A DNA stretch of 13,841 nt from a bacterium (GTDB lineage Bacteria > UBA9089 > CG2-30-40-21 > SBAY01). The notes beneath the pieces were generated by a model, which worked only from the letters and a program-made list of their open reading frames with translations, made no database searches and was not told the origin of the DNA. Positions 1 to 9,700 of the stretch are shown here, piece after piece (position 1 is the first letter of the stretch; each line of letters opens with the position of its first letter). Position numbers and translations under genes: made by a program. The stretch lies in assembly GCA_030018635.1 (NCBI GenBank), contig JASEHU010000023.1, positions 1 through 13,841 on the forward strand, written 5' to 3'.

Positions 1-4
1 CCCC

Positions 5-24
5 AATTTCTAATTTCTAATTTC
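5..24. repeat. Short tandem 7-nt repeat at window start
   Basis: The heptamer aatttct occurs twice and is followed by a partial third copy. The tract lies just downstream of the stop of the minus-strand radical SAM gene. Its period of 7 and AT-rich composition recall the heptad core of the palindromic element at 3503-3563, although the heptamer itself differs. It may be the cut end of a related intergenic repeat running in from outside the window, but the visible part is too short to decide. Confidence 0.5.
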
Positions 25-54
25 ACATTCATTTTTTAACCGCAAGATTTCAAA

Positions 55-1209
55 CTAAAGTGAACCATCCCGTAATTTTTCTTCCTCAATGTAACACGCC
101 GGGTCCTCGGCTAAATAATCCCCGTAAATTACCTTTGCCCTGACTCGACAACCACCACATAACTCTTTATATGAACAGCGACCACATTTACCTTTTAGAT
201 TAGCCTTTAGTTGCTTAAAAAAGTCTATTTTCTCTTGCCAGATTTGACTCAATGGGGTAGTCCTCACATTTCCTAAGGGCAAATCCCGCCAAAACTGACA
301 GGGGTAAATATTTCCTTCGGGGCTTACATTAACAACCTTTTCTCCGGCAGAGCATCCCCCGGCCATTTCAAGAAGGCTTTTTATTTCTGCTGCCTCTTGC
401 GGGGATTCCTTTTCTTTCTGAAGGTAGAGATAAACCCCATCTGCCGGATTATCTACCGTCAGTATTTCCATATTTGTGGTTCGCGCCGCTTTATCAATCA
501 GGAAATTAATTAATTGAAGGTTTTCTTCCCGACGCAGGTCATCCTTGACCATTTCTTTACCCCTACCGGCATAAACTAAATGATAGAGACAAAATCTTGG
601 GATAGCCTCTTTAATTGCCAGATCAAGGACAGCGGGTAAATCTGCAAGGTTATGGTTATTCACCGTAAATCGGACGCCGGTTGGTAAGCCTGCACTCAGA
701 CAATTATGGATTCCTTCCCAGGCAAGGGCAAAGCTATTTTTTAGCCGCCGAAATTCATTATGGACATCTTCCATGCCGTCAATACTTACACCGACATATT
801 GAAAACCGGCATCCTTTATTGTCCGGGCGCGTTCAAGGGTAATCAATGTCCCATTAGTGGAGATAACCGGTCGAAGTCCTGAATTAGCCGCAAATTCACC
901 TAATTCAAAAATATCCTGGCGTAAAAGTGGCTCTCCACCGGTGAAAAGAAGCACTGGCACATTCATTGATGGTAGGTCACTAATAAATGATTTTGCCTCT
1001 TTTGTGGTAAATTCTTTCACCTGCTTATTATCCTGGGATCCAAGATAACAATGCTTACACGACAAATTGCACACAGCGGTCATATTCCAGACAACCACAG
1101 GACCTTGAGCACGGCTAAAATGCAAAGAACTAATTTTGTTCGCCGCATCTTTTTTAATAATTTCGGAGATAGTGGCTTTAGCGCCAATAAGTTTTGTAAG
1201 ATTAATCAT
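55..1209 (-). CDS. Radical SAM/SPASM protein, AhbC/NirJ-like (haem biosynthesis type)
   Basis: Seen: a 384-residue protein with the radical SAM cluster motif CxxxCxxC at C47, C51 and C54, followed by GGEP at 91-94. A C-terminal SPASM region carries C286, C304, C342, C345, C351, C354 and C372, enough for auxiliary Fe-S clusters. Known of the family: AhbC, AhbD and NirJ cleave side chains of siroheme-derived tetrapyrroles on the way to haem or haem d1. The segments YHLVYAGRG (209-217), ILTVDNPADG (249-258) and QFWxxxxLGNVR (305-316) match my recollection of AhbC/NirJ-type enzymes. Inferred: a cytoplasmic tetrapyrrole-modifying enzyme. A peptide-maturing SPASM enzyme is the main alternative, but no precursor peptide is visible nearby. 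The ATG at 1209 is preceded by a weak AGGT ribosome site. The gene lies 81 nt downstream of the cyclase gene on the same strand, so co-transcription is possible, although a weak promoter candidate lies between them. No other haem gene is in the window. Confidence 0.72.
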   Translation of the reverse strand: MINLTKLIGAKATISEIIKKDAANKISSLHFSRAQGPVVVWNMTAVCNLSCKHCYLGSQDNKQVKEFTTKEAKSFISDLPSMNVPVLLFTGGEPLLRQDIFELGEFAANSGLRPVISTNGTLITLERARTIKDAGFQYVGVSIDGMEDVHNEFRRLKNSFALAWEGIHNCLSAGLPTGVRFTVNNHNLADLPAVLDLAIKEAIPRFCLYHLVYAGRGKEMVKDDLRREENLQLINFLIDKAARTTNMEILTVDNPADGVYLYLQKEKESPQEAAEIKSLLEMAGGCSAGEKVVNVSPEGNIYPCQFWRDLPLGNVRTTPLSQIWQEKIDFFKQLKANLKGKCGRCSYKELCGGCRVRAKVIYGDYLAEDPACYIEEEKLRDGSL

Positions 1210-1222
1210 TTCAATTACCTGC

Positions 1223-1238
1223 TGTTAAAATCTTAACA
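1223..1238. promoter_or_regulatory. 16-bp palindrome upstream of the radical SAM gene, operator-like
   Basis: TGTTAA and TTAACA flank a 4-bp centre, 14 to 29 nt upstream of the radical SAM start codon. The symmetry and position suit a repressor site or a short 5' leader hairpin. No known regulator is recognised, and AT-rich palindromes of this size occur by chance. Confidence 0.3.
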
Positions 1239-1250
1239 CATTGATTTCCG

Positions 1251-1278
1251 ACTATATTCTTCTTTGAAGAAGAAACAA
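1251..1278 (-). promoter_or_regulatory. Candidate sigma70-type promoter for the radical SAM gene
   Basis: Read on the minus strand, TTGTTT (plus 1273-1278) and TATAGT (plus 1251-1256) are separated by 16 bp. The -10 matches 5 of 6 consensus bases but the -35 only 3 of 6. The spacer contains the inverted repeat TTCTTC-ttt-GAAGAA (plus 1257-1271). This is a weak prediction; read-through from the cyclase gene could supply the transcript instead. Confidence 0.3.
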
Positions 1279-1290
1279 GCACGCGAGCAC

Positions 1291-3378
1291 TTACACCTCT
1301 TTCATTCCTAATAATTCATATATTTTGACCGATTTTTGTTTTCCTTTTACTGTTTCAAAACCTAATTCTCTAACCTCTATCTTATCCTTCACCTTTTCGT
1401 AAGTAAATTCACTGATGATAATATTTGTTTTATATTTCTTATTTGTGCCTTCAAGTCTGGCTCCTAAATTAACATTATCGCCAATGATGGTATAATCCTT
1501 CTTCAAATCAGAGCCGATATTGCCAACTACCATTTTGCCGGTATTAATTCCAATACCGATATCAAATAGCGGCTGATTATTTTTAACCCGAAGTTCATTA
1601 AGTTGATGGAGACTACGCATCATTTCCAGGGCAGTCTGACAGGCTCGTTGTGCATGGTCGGTTTGCCCTTCCAATGGAGCACCGTAAAAAGCCATAATCT
1701 CATCCCCCACATATTTATCCAGCGTGCCGTCATATTTAAACACCACATCTGTCATTAGTTGCAGGTATTCATTCAACAAGGAGACTACCTCTTTTGGAGG
1801 GAGATTTTCAGCAAAGGTAGTAAAGCTGCGAATGTCTGAGAACAAAACTGTTAACTCTTTTTCTTCACCCCAGAGTTTTAGTTTCTCCGGGTCTTTGAGT
1901 ATCTCCTCAACCACTGTCGCATTGACAAAGTGTTGAAACGCCTCTTTAGTCTTTTTACGCTCTTGCTCCACAGTCATAAATCGATAGACGAGGATAACTA
2001 AATAATTTCCCATGATATTTAACCCTGGTTGAAAAATATCGAGCCAAATTCGCTCATAATTAAAGAGATAAATAGTGATTAATAGATAAAGAATGAGTAT
2101 CTCTAAGGCAAAGATTGCCCCTGCAAACGGTTTTAATTTTGGGATGAATAACCCAATAAGAATTGATAGAAAAAGCATTACCATTAAATTCACATAAAAA
2201 GGTGGTCTTTGTAAGAATGAATTGCTTAAGATATTATCAATGATATTGGCATGCATCTCAACACCGGGATAGATAGAAGAAAATGGGTTAACTCGCAAGT
2301 CCATTAACCCGGCCGCAGTAGAACCAATCAAAACTATTTTATCTTTAAAAATCTCCGGGGCAATGAGAGGCTCTTGCCCTTGCTCTATTAAATAATTAGA
2401 GGCAAAAAGAAGATAATATGGATAATACCTATAGGTTTTAAATCCACCTTTATAATTTATAAACATTGTCCCATCTTCGTTAATTGGGATTTTAATTTTT
2501 TTATTCAGAGATAGCCACTTGTCGGAGGTATTACCTCGCGGGCTCACTTCAATTTCTCTTACCTTAAGCACATCCATAGCTACAGCCAGGGATAGCGATG
2601 GATAAAACTTGTTATTAAAATTAACCAGGGTATATGCCTGTCGCACAGGTCCATCATCATCAGGAATCATATTGATATGCCCAATTCCTTTAACTGCATC
2701 ACAAAGTATCGGTAATGGAGAAGTAACGCTATCAAATCTTTTAATGGCACTAAGACTCTGGGTAAATTTTATAGGTAGAGCAAACCTATTTATCCCATTC
2801 TCCTGCCCATAATCTATTTTTTGTTCTCCACTGGATTGAAATGTATTCGCCAGATAGACATTCCCTGCGATTACGCAACGCTCAGCTAACAGCCTATCAT
2901 AGTCATGGTAAAAGGAATTAATGATACCTTTCAATATCTCTGATTTTTGAGGCATTTCTGTTCGCAATGCCTCATCTACCCTCATCACCGCCTCTTCTAT
3001 TTCCTCCTTGCTTACCAGGGCACGGCTTGTTTCTGTAAAGAGGACATCAAAGGCAATTACCTTTGCATTTTTTAAATATTTAATCACATCCCCATGAACC
3101 TCTCTTGTCCATGGCCATCTTCCGTATAAAGTCTCCATATTTTTTATAGTTTCCTCATCGATATCAATAATGACGATGTCGTCTCTTGCCTCTTTGGGGT
3201 TTGTCAACCACCTGAACCGATAATCCAATGTTTTTTTCTCAAAGGTAGTAGAAATGTCCTTAAAACAAAATGAACTCAACAAGATAATGCCTAGGACAAA
3301 CAAAGATAACAATACCCCTAAAAGATATTTATACCTTCTCCATAATTTACATAATTTATAAAATAGTTTCTGCCCCAT
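1291..3378 (-). CDS. CHASE2 domain-containing class III adenylate/guanylate cyclase
   Basis: A 695-residue membrane receptor cyclase. Seen: a basic N-terminus and one membrane segment (about 20-38), an extracytoplasmic CHASE2 sensor domain (about 45-390, with IAFDVLFTE, DDGPVRQAY and VLIGSTAAGL segments), three hydrophobic helices (about 395-468), a short linker, then a class III catalytic domain (about 505-692). Catalytic residues look complete: metal-binding D515 (in FSDIRSFT) and D559 (in KYVGDEI), purine-selecting K555 and D628, and transition-state N637 and R641. The Lys/Asp pair is the combination associated with ATP, so cAMP is the likely product; this is inferred. The ligand cannot be read from sequence. 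The domain order is the usual one for this family. The ATG at 3378 has no convincing Shine-Dalgarno sequence and lies 10 nt from a TATAAT box. Because no nearby alternative start keeps the first membrane helix, a leaderless message is the best reading. The gene is divergent from the giant secreted-protein gene. Confidence 0.9.
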   Translation of the reverse strand: MGQKLFYKLCKLWRRYKYLLGVLLSLFVLGIILLSSFCFKDISTTFEKKTLDYRFRWLTNPKEARDDIVIIDIDEETIKNMETLYGRWPWTREVHGDVIKYLKNAKVIAFDVLFTETSRALVSKEEIEEAVMRVDEALRTEMPQKSEILKGIINSFYHDYDRLLAERCVIAGNVYLANTFQSSGEQKIDYGQENGINRFALPIKFTQSLSAIKRFDSVTSPLPILCDAVKGIGHINMIPDDDGPVRQAYTLVNFNNKFYPSLSLAVAMDVLKVREIEVSPRGNTSDKWLSLNKKIKIPINEDGTMFINYKGGFKTYRYYPYYLLFASNYLIEQGQEPLIAPEIFKDKIVLIGSTAAGLMDLRVNPFSSIYPGVEMHANIIDNILSNSFLQRPPFYVNLMVMLFLSILIGLFIPKLKPFAGAIFALEILILYLLITIYLFNYERIWLDIFQPGLNIMGNYLVILVYRFMTVEQERKKTKEAFQHFVNATVVEEILKDPEKLKLWGEEKELTVLFSDIRSFTTFAENLPPKEVVSLLNEYLQLMTDVVFKYDGTLDKYVGDEIMAFYGAPLEGQTDHAQRACQTALEMMRSLHQLNELRVKNNQPLFDIGIGINTGKMVVGNIGSDLKKDYTIIGDNVNLGARLEGTNKKYKTNIIISEFTYEKVKDKIEVRELGFETVKGKQKSVKIYELLGMKEV

Positions 3379-3387
3379 TATTTTCTA

Positions 3388-3417
3388 ATTATATCACTTA
3401 AGCAATAGGAGTGTCAA
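3388..3417 (-). promoter_or_regulatory. Consensus sigma70-type promoter for the cyclase gene
   Basis: On the minus strand TTGACA (plus 3412-3417) and TATAAT (plus 3388-3393) are separated by 18 bp, and TG sits one base before the -10, giving an extended -10. Both hexamers match consensus fully. The expected start of transcription is about 3381, only 3 nt before the ATG at 3378, which predicts an almost leaderless mRNA. AT-rich sequence lies upstream of the -35. Confidence 0.75.
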
Positions 3418-3432
3418 TAAAAATTATATTGG

Positions 3433-3630
3433 TGCAGCAATTCTCATTATGGCAGAAATTGTGTCCAATGTTGAGATTAGGTGAAAAAATGGAGATTAAA
3501 TTTTCGATTTTGGATTTTGGATTTTGGATTTTTTCAATCGAAAATCGAAAATCCAAAATAGAAAATTTTCCAATTCTCCCTATTCTCCACTTCTCATTGC
3601 GGACACATTTTCATAATGAGAATTGCTGCA
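3433..3630. repeat. MITE-like imperfect palindrome, copy 1
   Basis: A ~198-nt element between two divergent genes. Its ends are a perfect 19-bp inverted repeat, tgcagcaattctcattatg at 3433-3451 and its reverse complement at 3612-3630. The structure is a ~70-nt left arm, four heptads (3503-3530), a 5-nt loop (3531-3535), four heptads (3536-3563) and a ~67-nt right arm. The inner parts of the two arms pair only imperfectly. The right arm (3562-3628) recurs in inverted orientation at 13775-13841 with one mismatch, so this is an interspersed repeat. It encodes no transposase, and a target-site duplication is not evident. Reading frames across it, with the low-complexity peptide they give, are by-products of the repeat. 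It lies 15 bp from the -35 box on either side. Confidence 0.8.
3503..3563. repeat. Mirror-paired heptad arrays forming the core of the palindrome
   Basis: The left array is four 7-nt units TTCGATT, TTGGATT, TTGGATT, TTGGATT (3503-3530). After the loop ttttc, the right array (3536-3563) read on the opposite strand is TTCTATT, TTGGATT, TTCGATT, TTCGATT from the outside inward. All units fit TTNNATT with a variable dinucleotide. The two arrays pair at 25 of 28 positions, so the core can form a cruciform or a long RNA hairpin. Such short tandem units are candidates for slippage. Confidence 0.8.
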
Positions 3631-3645
3631 TGTGAAAATTTTTTC

Positions 3646-3674
3646 TTGCCAAATCTTAAAAAATATGATATACT
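3646..3674 (+). promoter_or_regulatory. Sigma70-type promoter for the giant secreted-protein gene
   Basis: TTGCCA (3646-3651) and TATACT (3669-3674) are separated by 17 bp, each one or two bases from consensus, with an AT-rich tract (3635-3645) just upstream. The expected start is about 3681, giving a leader of some 33 nt that includes the strong ribosome site at 3701-3706. Confidence 0.7.
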
Positions 3675-3700
3675 TATATAAAGTAATTCTTTCAAAAATA

Positions 3701-3706
3701 AGGAGG
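3701..3706 (+). promoter_or_regulatory. Strong Shine-Dalgarno site of the giant gene
   Basis: AGGAGG, followed by a further G, lies 7 nt before the ATG at 3714. It fixes the start codon, directly ahead of a typical signal peptide. Confidence 0.85.
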
Positions 3707-3713
3707 GTCTACT

Positions 3714-6700
3714 ATGAAAAAATTTAGTATTCTGGTCTTAGGATTAGTGTTGTGTTGCCTGGGTATCTCTCAAATAGAGGCTGTGGGAACGCCTACGATA
3801 AGGGTTACCTGGCCTACTGCAACTGTGACAATTACCAGTGAAGGGTCTATTACCGCTACCTTTGAGGTAGAAAATTTTGATATAGGCAAGGCACCGGAGG
3901 GGTATTATAATGGATATATTATCCTTGTCCTTTATTGTCAGCCATATGGTCAAGAGAGGCAGCCTGTCTGGACAGGATTTATCAATCAAACAAGTTATAC
4001 CTTCAAACAATGTGTGCCGGGAACTTATACGGTAGATGTCGGTTTAGCCGATATGTTCCATACCCGACAACATAATCCGGAATCAAAAGATAGCGTTACA
4101 TTTCGATTTGAACTTCTCCCCGGGGTAATGAATCCGGTGAAAAATTTGAGTGGCGAGTCAAACGATAATACCATTCGGGTCAAGTGGGACAACCCTTATA
4201 ATGCCTATTATAGCGGCACATTGGTTATCAGGGGGACACAGACAACGCCCTGGACTCCAAGCAATGGAGCGACTTCCACTTACACGGTAGGAACATTGGT
4301 TGATAGTGGCAATGCAAAGGTAGTTTATAATAGCAACGGTGAGATATTTACGGATGAAGACTCCTTACAGGCTGGGATAACTTATTATTACACCGCCTTT
4401 GCCTATGATAAGGACGGAACTTACTCTACCGGGCTGACTACCAATGTTACTCTAAACGATATTCCTCCAGGAAGAGTAGCCGGTACAGAGGCAGGGAGAA
4501 ACTGGTATGACCGACTTGATAGTCTATACTGGACCGCAATAACCGGCTGGCAACCCATACAACCTACCTCATTCAGTATCATCTTGAATTGGGCCGCACC
4601 CGGGGCGGATGGTTACCAGGGGCAGGCGAGCACCTATACCATTAAATGGACCACGGCCGGGACGAGCAGTTTAACAAGTAATTTTGATGGATGTGACTCA
4701 CCACCGGGTATGCTCCCCAAACCTTCCTTTGCCGGTGTGCGCGACCACATGGTTGTTATCGGCACCGGAACCGATGACCGAAAACTCCCCTTTGAACAAC
4801 GTAAGGTCCAACCTGAAACGACCTATTTCTTTGCCTTAAAGACTCAAGACCGCGGAGGACAGGTATCTGACATATCCAATATCTTTCAGAAAACCACATT
4901 GGATGAAACCCCACCTGGAACCATAACTAATCTTGCCCTGACTAATGTCAATGTTGCGGAAGGCTCACTTATGTTAGTCTGGAAATCGCCGGGTGATGAT
5001 GGTAATTTTACCTGGCAAAAAGATAAAGGTTATCCTGATCGAGTAGATGATAAATATGACATTCGATGTTCTACTTTACCGATAACAGAAGACACCTGGG
5101 TCTTTGCCACTCAGGTAGGCACGCCTACGCCCAAAAAGGCAGGTTTGGCAGAGGTATTTGTCGTCGAAAATCTACAACTAAATAAATACGAATACTACTT
5201 TGCCATGAAAACCGTTGATGAGCAGTATAATGTTTCACCATTATCCAATGTAGTTTCAACGGATATGATCAGCCCCGGAACAATAACCGATTTAACCGCC
5301 GGAAGTGTTACGGCTTCAACCGTTCAACTGACCTGGACCAATACCGGGGATAATGAGACGCAAGGGGTAGCTAATTCGTTTGATATCCGCTATAATTATG
5401 TGAACATTACTAAGGCTAATTGGGCTGATTGTTTTCCTGCCTTTGGAGAGCCAAAACCAGGGACATCAGGCACTAAAGCAACCTTTACCGTTACAGGACT
5501 TACCTGGGGTAAAACCTATTACTTTGCGTTAAAGGCAATAGATGAGGGAGGAAATGAATCCCCGCTTTCTAATGTTGCCCAGGCAACTACCAGAGGACAG
5601 GAAGCACTACCTACACCACCAACATGGAAAGAGGATAAATGTTTGCCAGGGGATACAGTGCTTTATCTTTCCTGGAATTCAAGTCCTCAACCGGATATCG
5701 ACGGTTATCTGTTATATTATGATGAGAAATCTTATGAAGGGACCGCGACTAAATCTTATGCCCACCTGCTCAATGTAGGCAATGTAACGGAATATGAATT
5801 AGAAGGGCTTGAAAATGACAAAAAATACTATCTATCATTGCGGGCGTATAACTCTAATTCATACCCGAGTGATTATTCCCAGGAAATACATCGCACACCG
5901 GTTGGTCTGGGATATCAATATGAGCCGTTGAGTGTTATCATACCTATGGGCAATCAACAAACAGGTGATAAAGGGACTAAACTTGATAAAATAAGGAATG
6001 CCTACAAATCTTGCTTTGAGCATGTCTATAACTATGGCAATTTAGAGTGGACGGCCTCTACCTCTCATCCCTATCACGGAAGTGTATATAATGCCGGGAC
6101 ATTTATCTCGGAATACTCACCGGCCACAGGGACGCTCATAAGTTTTCTAAATTTTGTTGGTACACCTACCCCGGATTATGTAACCACTGAGCCTGGCGTA
6201 GGCACCGGCAATGTCCTGGGCGTTTCCAGATCCTTTTCCTTGCAACCGATTAAGATTGCCCTGTTCTATTCTGATTTGATGGATGAATATGGGCAATACA
6301 TCACCTGGGAAGAGGGTTATTTTGAGCAGATTTTCAGGATGTATCTCTGGGGTGAATATTTTGACCGGGTAAGTGAAAAGGATATTCGAGAAGGGAAATT
6401 AGCCAATTATGACCTGGTAATTTTTCCATCAGTTAAAAAAGGCTATGTCCAGGATGTAGTCGCTACCCTGACCACATCAGGGTTAGCTAATCTTAACTCC
6501 TTTGTTGCCAATGGTGGCATACTCTATACTCAAGGTGAATGTGTCTATTTGGTTGAAAAACTCGGGTTAGTAGGTTCAGGCATGGTTGATTTGCAAACTC
6601 GGGTAACAGATGGGGACAACAAAGGACAACTAAAAGACATAGACACCACTCACCCACTTACCTTCTCCTGGTTGGCGAATGAAACCTATGTTCTGGATGA

Positions 6701-9700
6701 CCCATTATTATTGGAAAAGCCGGCTGTAGTCAATGCTACCCAAACCATAATAGCCAGGTATAGTGATACAAATCACCCGAATACGCCGGCCATAATTTAT
6801 GTTGAGCACCAATTAGGTGGGGCAATTATGATGCCTTCACATCCATCGGATAAGACCGAGTATTACCCGCTTGTTTTAGATGCAGTGCTTTTAACTATGT
6901 CTCGCCGGGCGGCCTTAACCTCAGAGGCGGTGCAGAGGTTTTGTGAGGATGTGCCCAAGGATGTTATCCCGGGATTAGAGACAGATGTCCCGGTTTATGT
7001 TACGGTTACCTTCTGTAATTTCTGGAATAATCCATTGGCAGATGTCAAGGTTAAATCTGTAGTGCAACCAGGGTTTAATATTGTTGAAGGCGACTCCGAG
7101 ATTACTCCTTCGCCCAGTGGTATCCAACGCGAAGGAACAATGACTGATTTAGGACCGGGGACACTGACAACCATTACCTGGTCATTGGGACAGGTGGATG
7201 AAAACACAAAGTTAGTCTTCTCCTTCTGGGTTTTTACTGAGGCGAATGCCATTAAAAAAGGTGAGGCGGTCGTTTGTAAGAGTGAGGCAAATTATAAAGA
7301 GATTCCGGGAGGGACAGCCACTATTTACGCCCGCGACCCAAAACTCTATGCCAGAATGGCCGCTCGATTGGTAGGCGACCGTGCCCTTGATAAACTTACG
7401 GCCTATGGGATTGTAGGTAGCGGCATATTTTCAGATGTAGTCTTTCCTGTTGAAAACAAGGAAGATACACTGGCTAAAAATGTTAATGTCCAGGATTTAG
7501 TGGCATTAGTTGCTCCAATCGTAGATGTGGCTGATAATCGAAAGATAGTCTGGTCGGTTGGTGGAACATACTGGGATGTAGGGGATGGTGATGCCAACGC
7601 CTGGGTGCAAAATGAGACATTTTTCTTTGATGACCCAAGATACCCACTTCCTCTTGAGGCACAAAATCGATATGTAAAGTTTAATGTTAATAATTGGGAT
7701 GGAATAACTACCTATATCTATGAGAATCCTTATGCCGCACCAATTGAGATTCCAGATGTGTACAAAGAGCCACAATGGGGTCCAAATAAGAATAAACCTT
7801 TAATTAGTTTGGCTCCAAACGGCGATATAATACTCCCGGCACAAAAACTTACATGGACAGGTACAGGATGGCCTTACCACAAGATACCGGGATATGATTT
7901 TATCGACCCACTCATCAGATATGGGATAAGGACCGAGGAATTACCTCCACCATCCCCGGGAACATCTACCAACAAAAATCACATCCTGCCACCAAGAACT
8001 ATTCTGATGGCCACATTACCTAATATTCCTGAGAGATATGTTGTCAATGGGAAGGTGCTTATGAATGCCAAGGCTTTATTTTTTGTGATTCTCTTAGGTG
8101 CGGATGAAAATCCATACAAGCAGTATCTATCGCAAGGAATAGCCTATTCACCTATTCCAACTAACATAGAAAATCTCCCCAAAGTAAAATGGCAGGATAT
8201 CTGGAGTCGGCAACATTCGGCCCCCTTAAGAACTATGGACCCGCAGTTTAAAAAATCCAATGACTTCTTCCCTGTTGTCCAGGTCTATCCAACCGTGAAT
8301 GATACTTATGAACTTTATGCAGAGGATGACCCTGCCGCTACCGATAACCCATATAACCCGACACCTCCTTATGTCAGGGATGGTGACGAAAAATTATACC
8401 TGGAATATGATGTTAAAAAGCCGGCTAAATTACATTTGATTGTCAAAACCTGTAATAGTTCACGGGAATTCGAGCAGATATATACCCCCTCTGATGAATT
8501 CAAGATAAATAAAGACCAGAGTTTAATCGTTAAAGATATCTTTAGAGGATTAGGGTTTGATACCAGGTATGAGCGGTATTGGTTGAGCGATTATCAAAAT
8601 ATAGGTAATCCCACCCAGCTTGTGGATGAAAAAGTAAGCTCGATATTCCATACCCTATATTTTAATCAGGCATTAAATACCGGTGCTAAAGAAGAAATTC
8701 ATATTTGGGCAGATATGAAGACCTATCATCCGGAGGTGCATTACGAAGGTCCAATGAAGGTAAATGACGGTAGTCGGTATGTCTTTCATAAACCCAAGGC
8801 AGGTCCTAATCAATATATGATTATGGATGCCCATACCCAGGTGGTCTGGGGGCTATCAAGTGATGTGGAGATTTCTAAAAAGGTGGCGCCAGTCAACATT
8901 GGTAATTATGGTGATTCTGTTTTTCATATCATTAAGGTAGAGGACCCGTATGAGCCGAGGGAGTTTGCCCTGGAGACATATCTAAAAAGCTATGGTTTTG
9001 GCAGGATAACCGCTAATACATTTGTCGGCGGCAGGATTGACGATAAACTTTGTTCCCCACGACTTGCCCCAGGAGAAACAACCTTTGTCAGGATTGAGGT
9101 TTGTAATAATTTAGGTGGAGGACCTGGTGACCCATATACACTAAGGGATGTTACTATCACCCCTGATTGGACCGACTCTGAAACCTATAGAATCGCCTCA
9201 CCTAATTCAGGGCAGCGATGGATGGAAATCGTAAATGATGCGGTGCTTAATACTACACCCCCTGTTCACCAGGATTTGTCGTATTTACTTGTAAGTCAGA
9301 GTGAGCCAAAAATCCCTGATGGCTGGCGGGGAATAGTTTATTATAAAATCAATACAGAGATAAATATCCCTCCTAAGGATAGGGGTAAGGTGCATAAGAT
9401 AAAATTCAAACTTAATTGCACCGAACCAGGAAATAAATTAACCGAAACAAAGTTTGAGATTCCTGCCGCCTGGATAGGCATAGAGGATGCCCAGGGACAT
9501 GTTTTAACCTCTTACGGCTCTTCTACCATCATCCATTTTACAGATGGCTTTCCTTCATTTGTAACGGTCGAGGCGGCAAAATTAGCTACAGCCACACAAA
9601 AGGCGGAATTCGAACGACTCATTGGTCTGGATGTGAATGACAAGCCAAGAGGCACACAAGCCGCGGCCTATTTTGATAGTGGCTTAACTACAAATGTAGG

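Noticed and set aside
1257..1271. Rho-independent terminator after the cyclase gene
   Set aside because: The hairpin TTCTTC-ttt-GAAGAA is weak and AT-rich, and no U-run follows it on the minus strand.
3503..3563. CRISPR-like array
   Set aside because: Units are only 7 nt, contiguous without spacers, and arranged as a palindrome. No cas gene is present.
3411..3635. Plus-strand 74-residue reading frame across the intergenic palindrome
   Set aside because: It is produced by the heptad repeats and inverted arms, has no ribosome site at its start, and gives a low-complexity peptide. It lies upstream of the giant-gene promoter.
3744..3758. Lipoprotein lipobox at C14-C15 of the giant protein
   Set aside because: The residues before the Cys (LVL) do not fit a lipobox, and the hydrophobic core continues past it. 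Cleavage after A23 is more typical.
6995..7775. Overlapping minus-strand reading frames inside the giant gene
   Set aside because: They are shadow frames within a continuous 2811-codon gene, without ribosome sites or recognisable domains.
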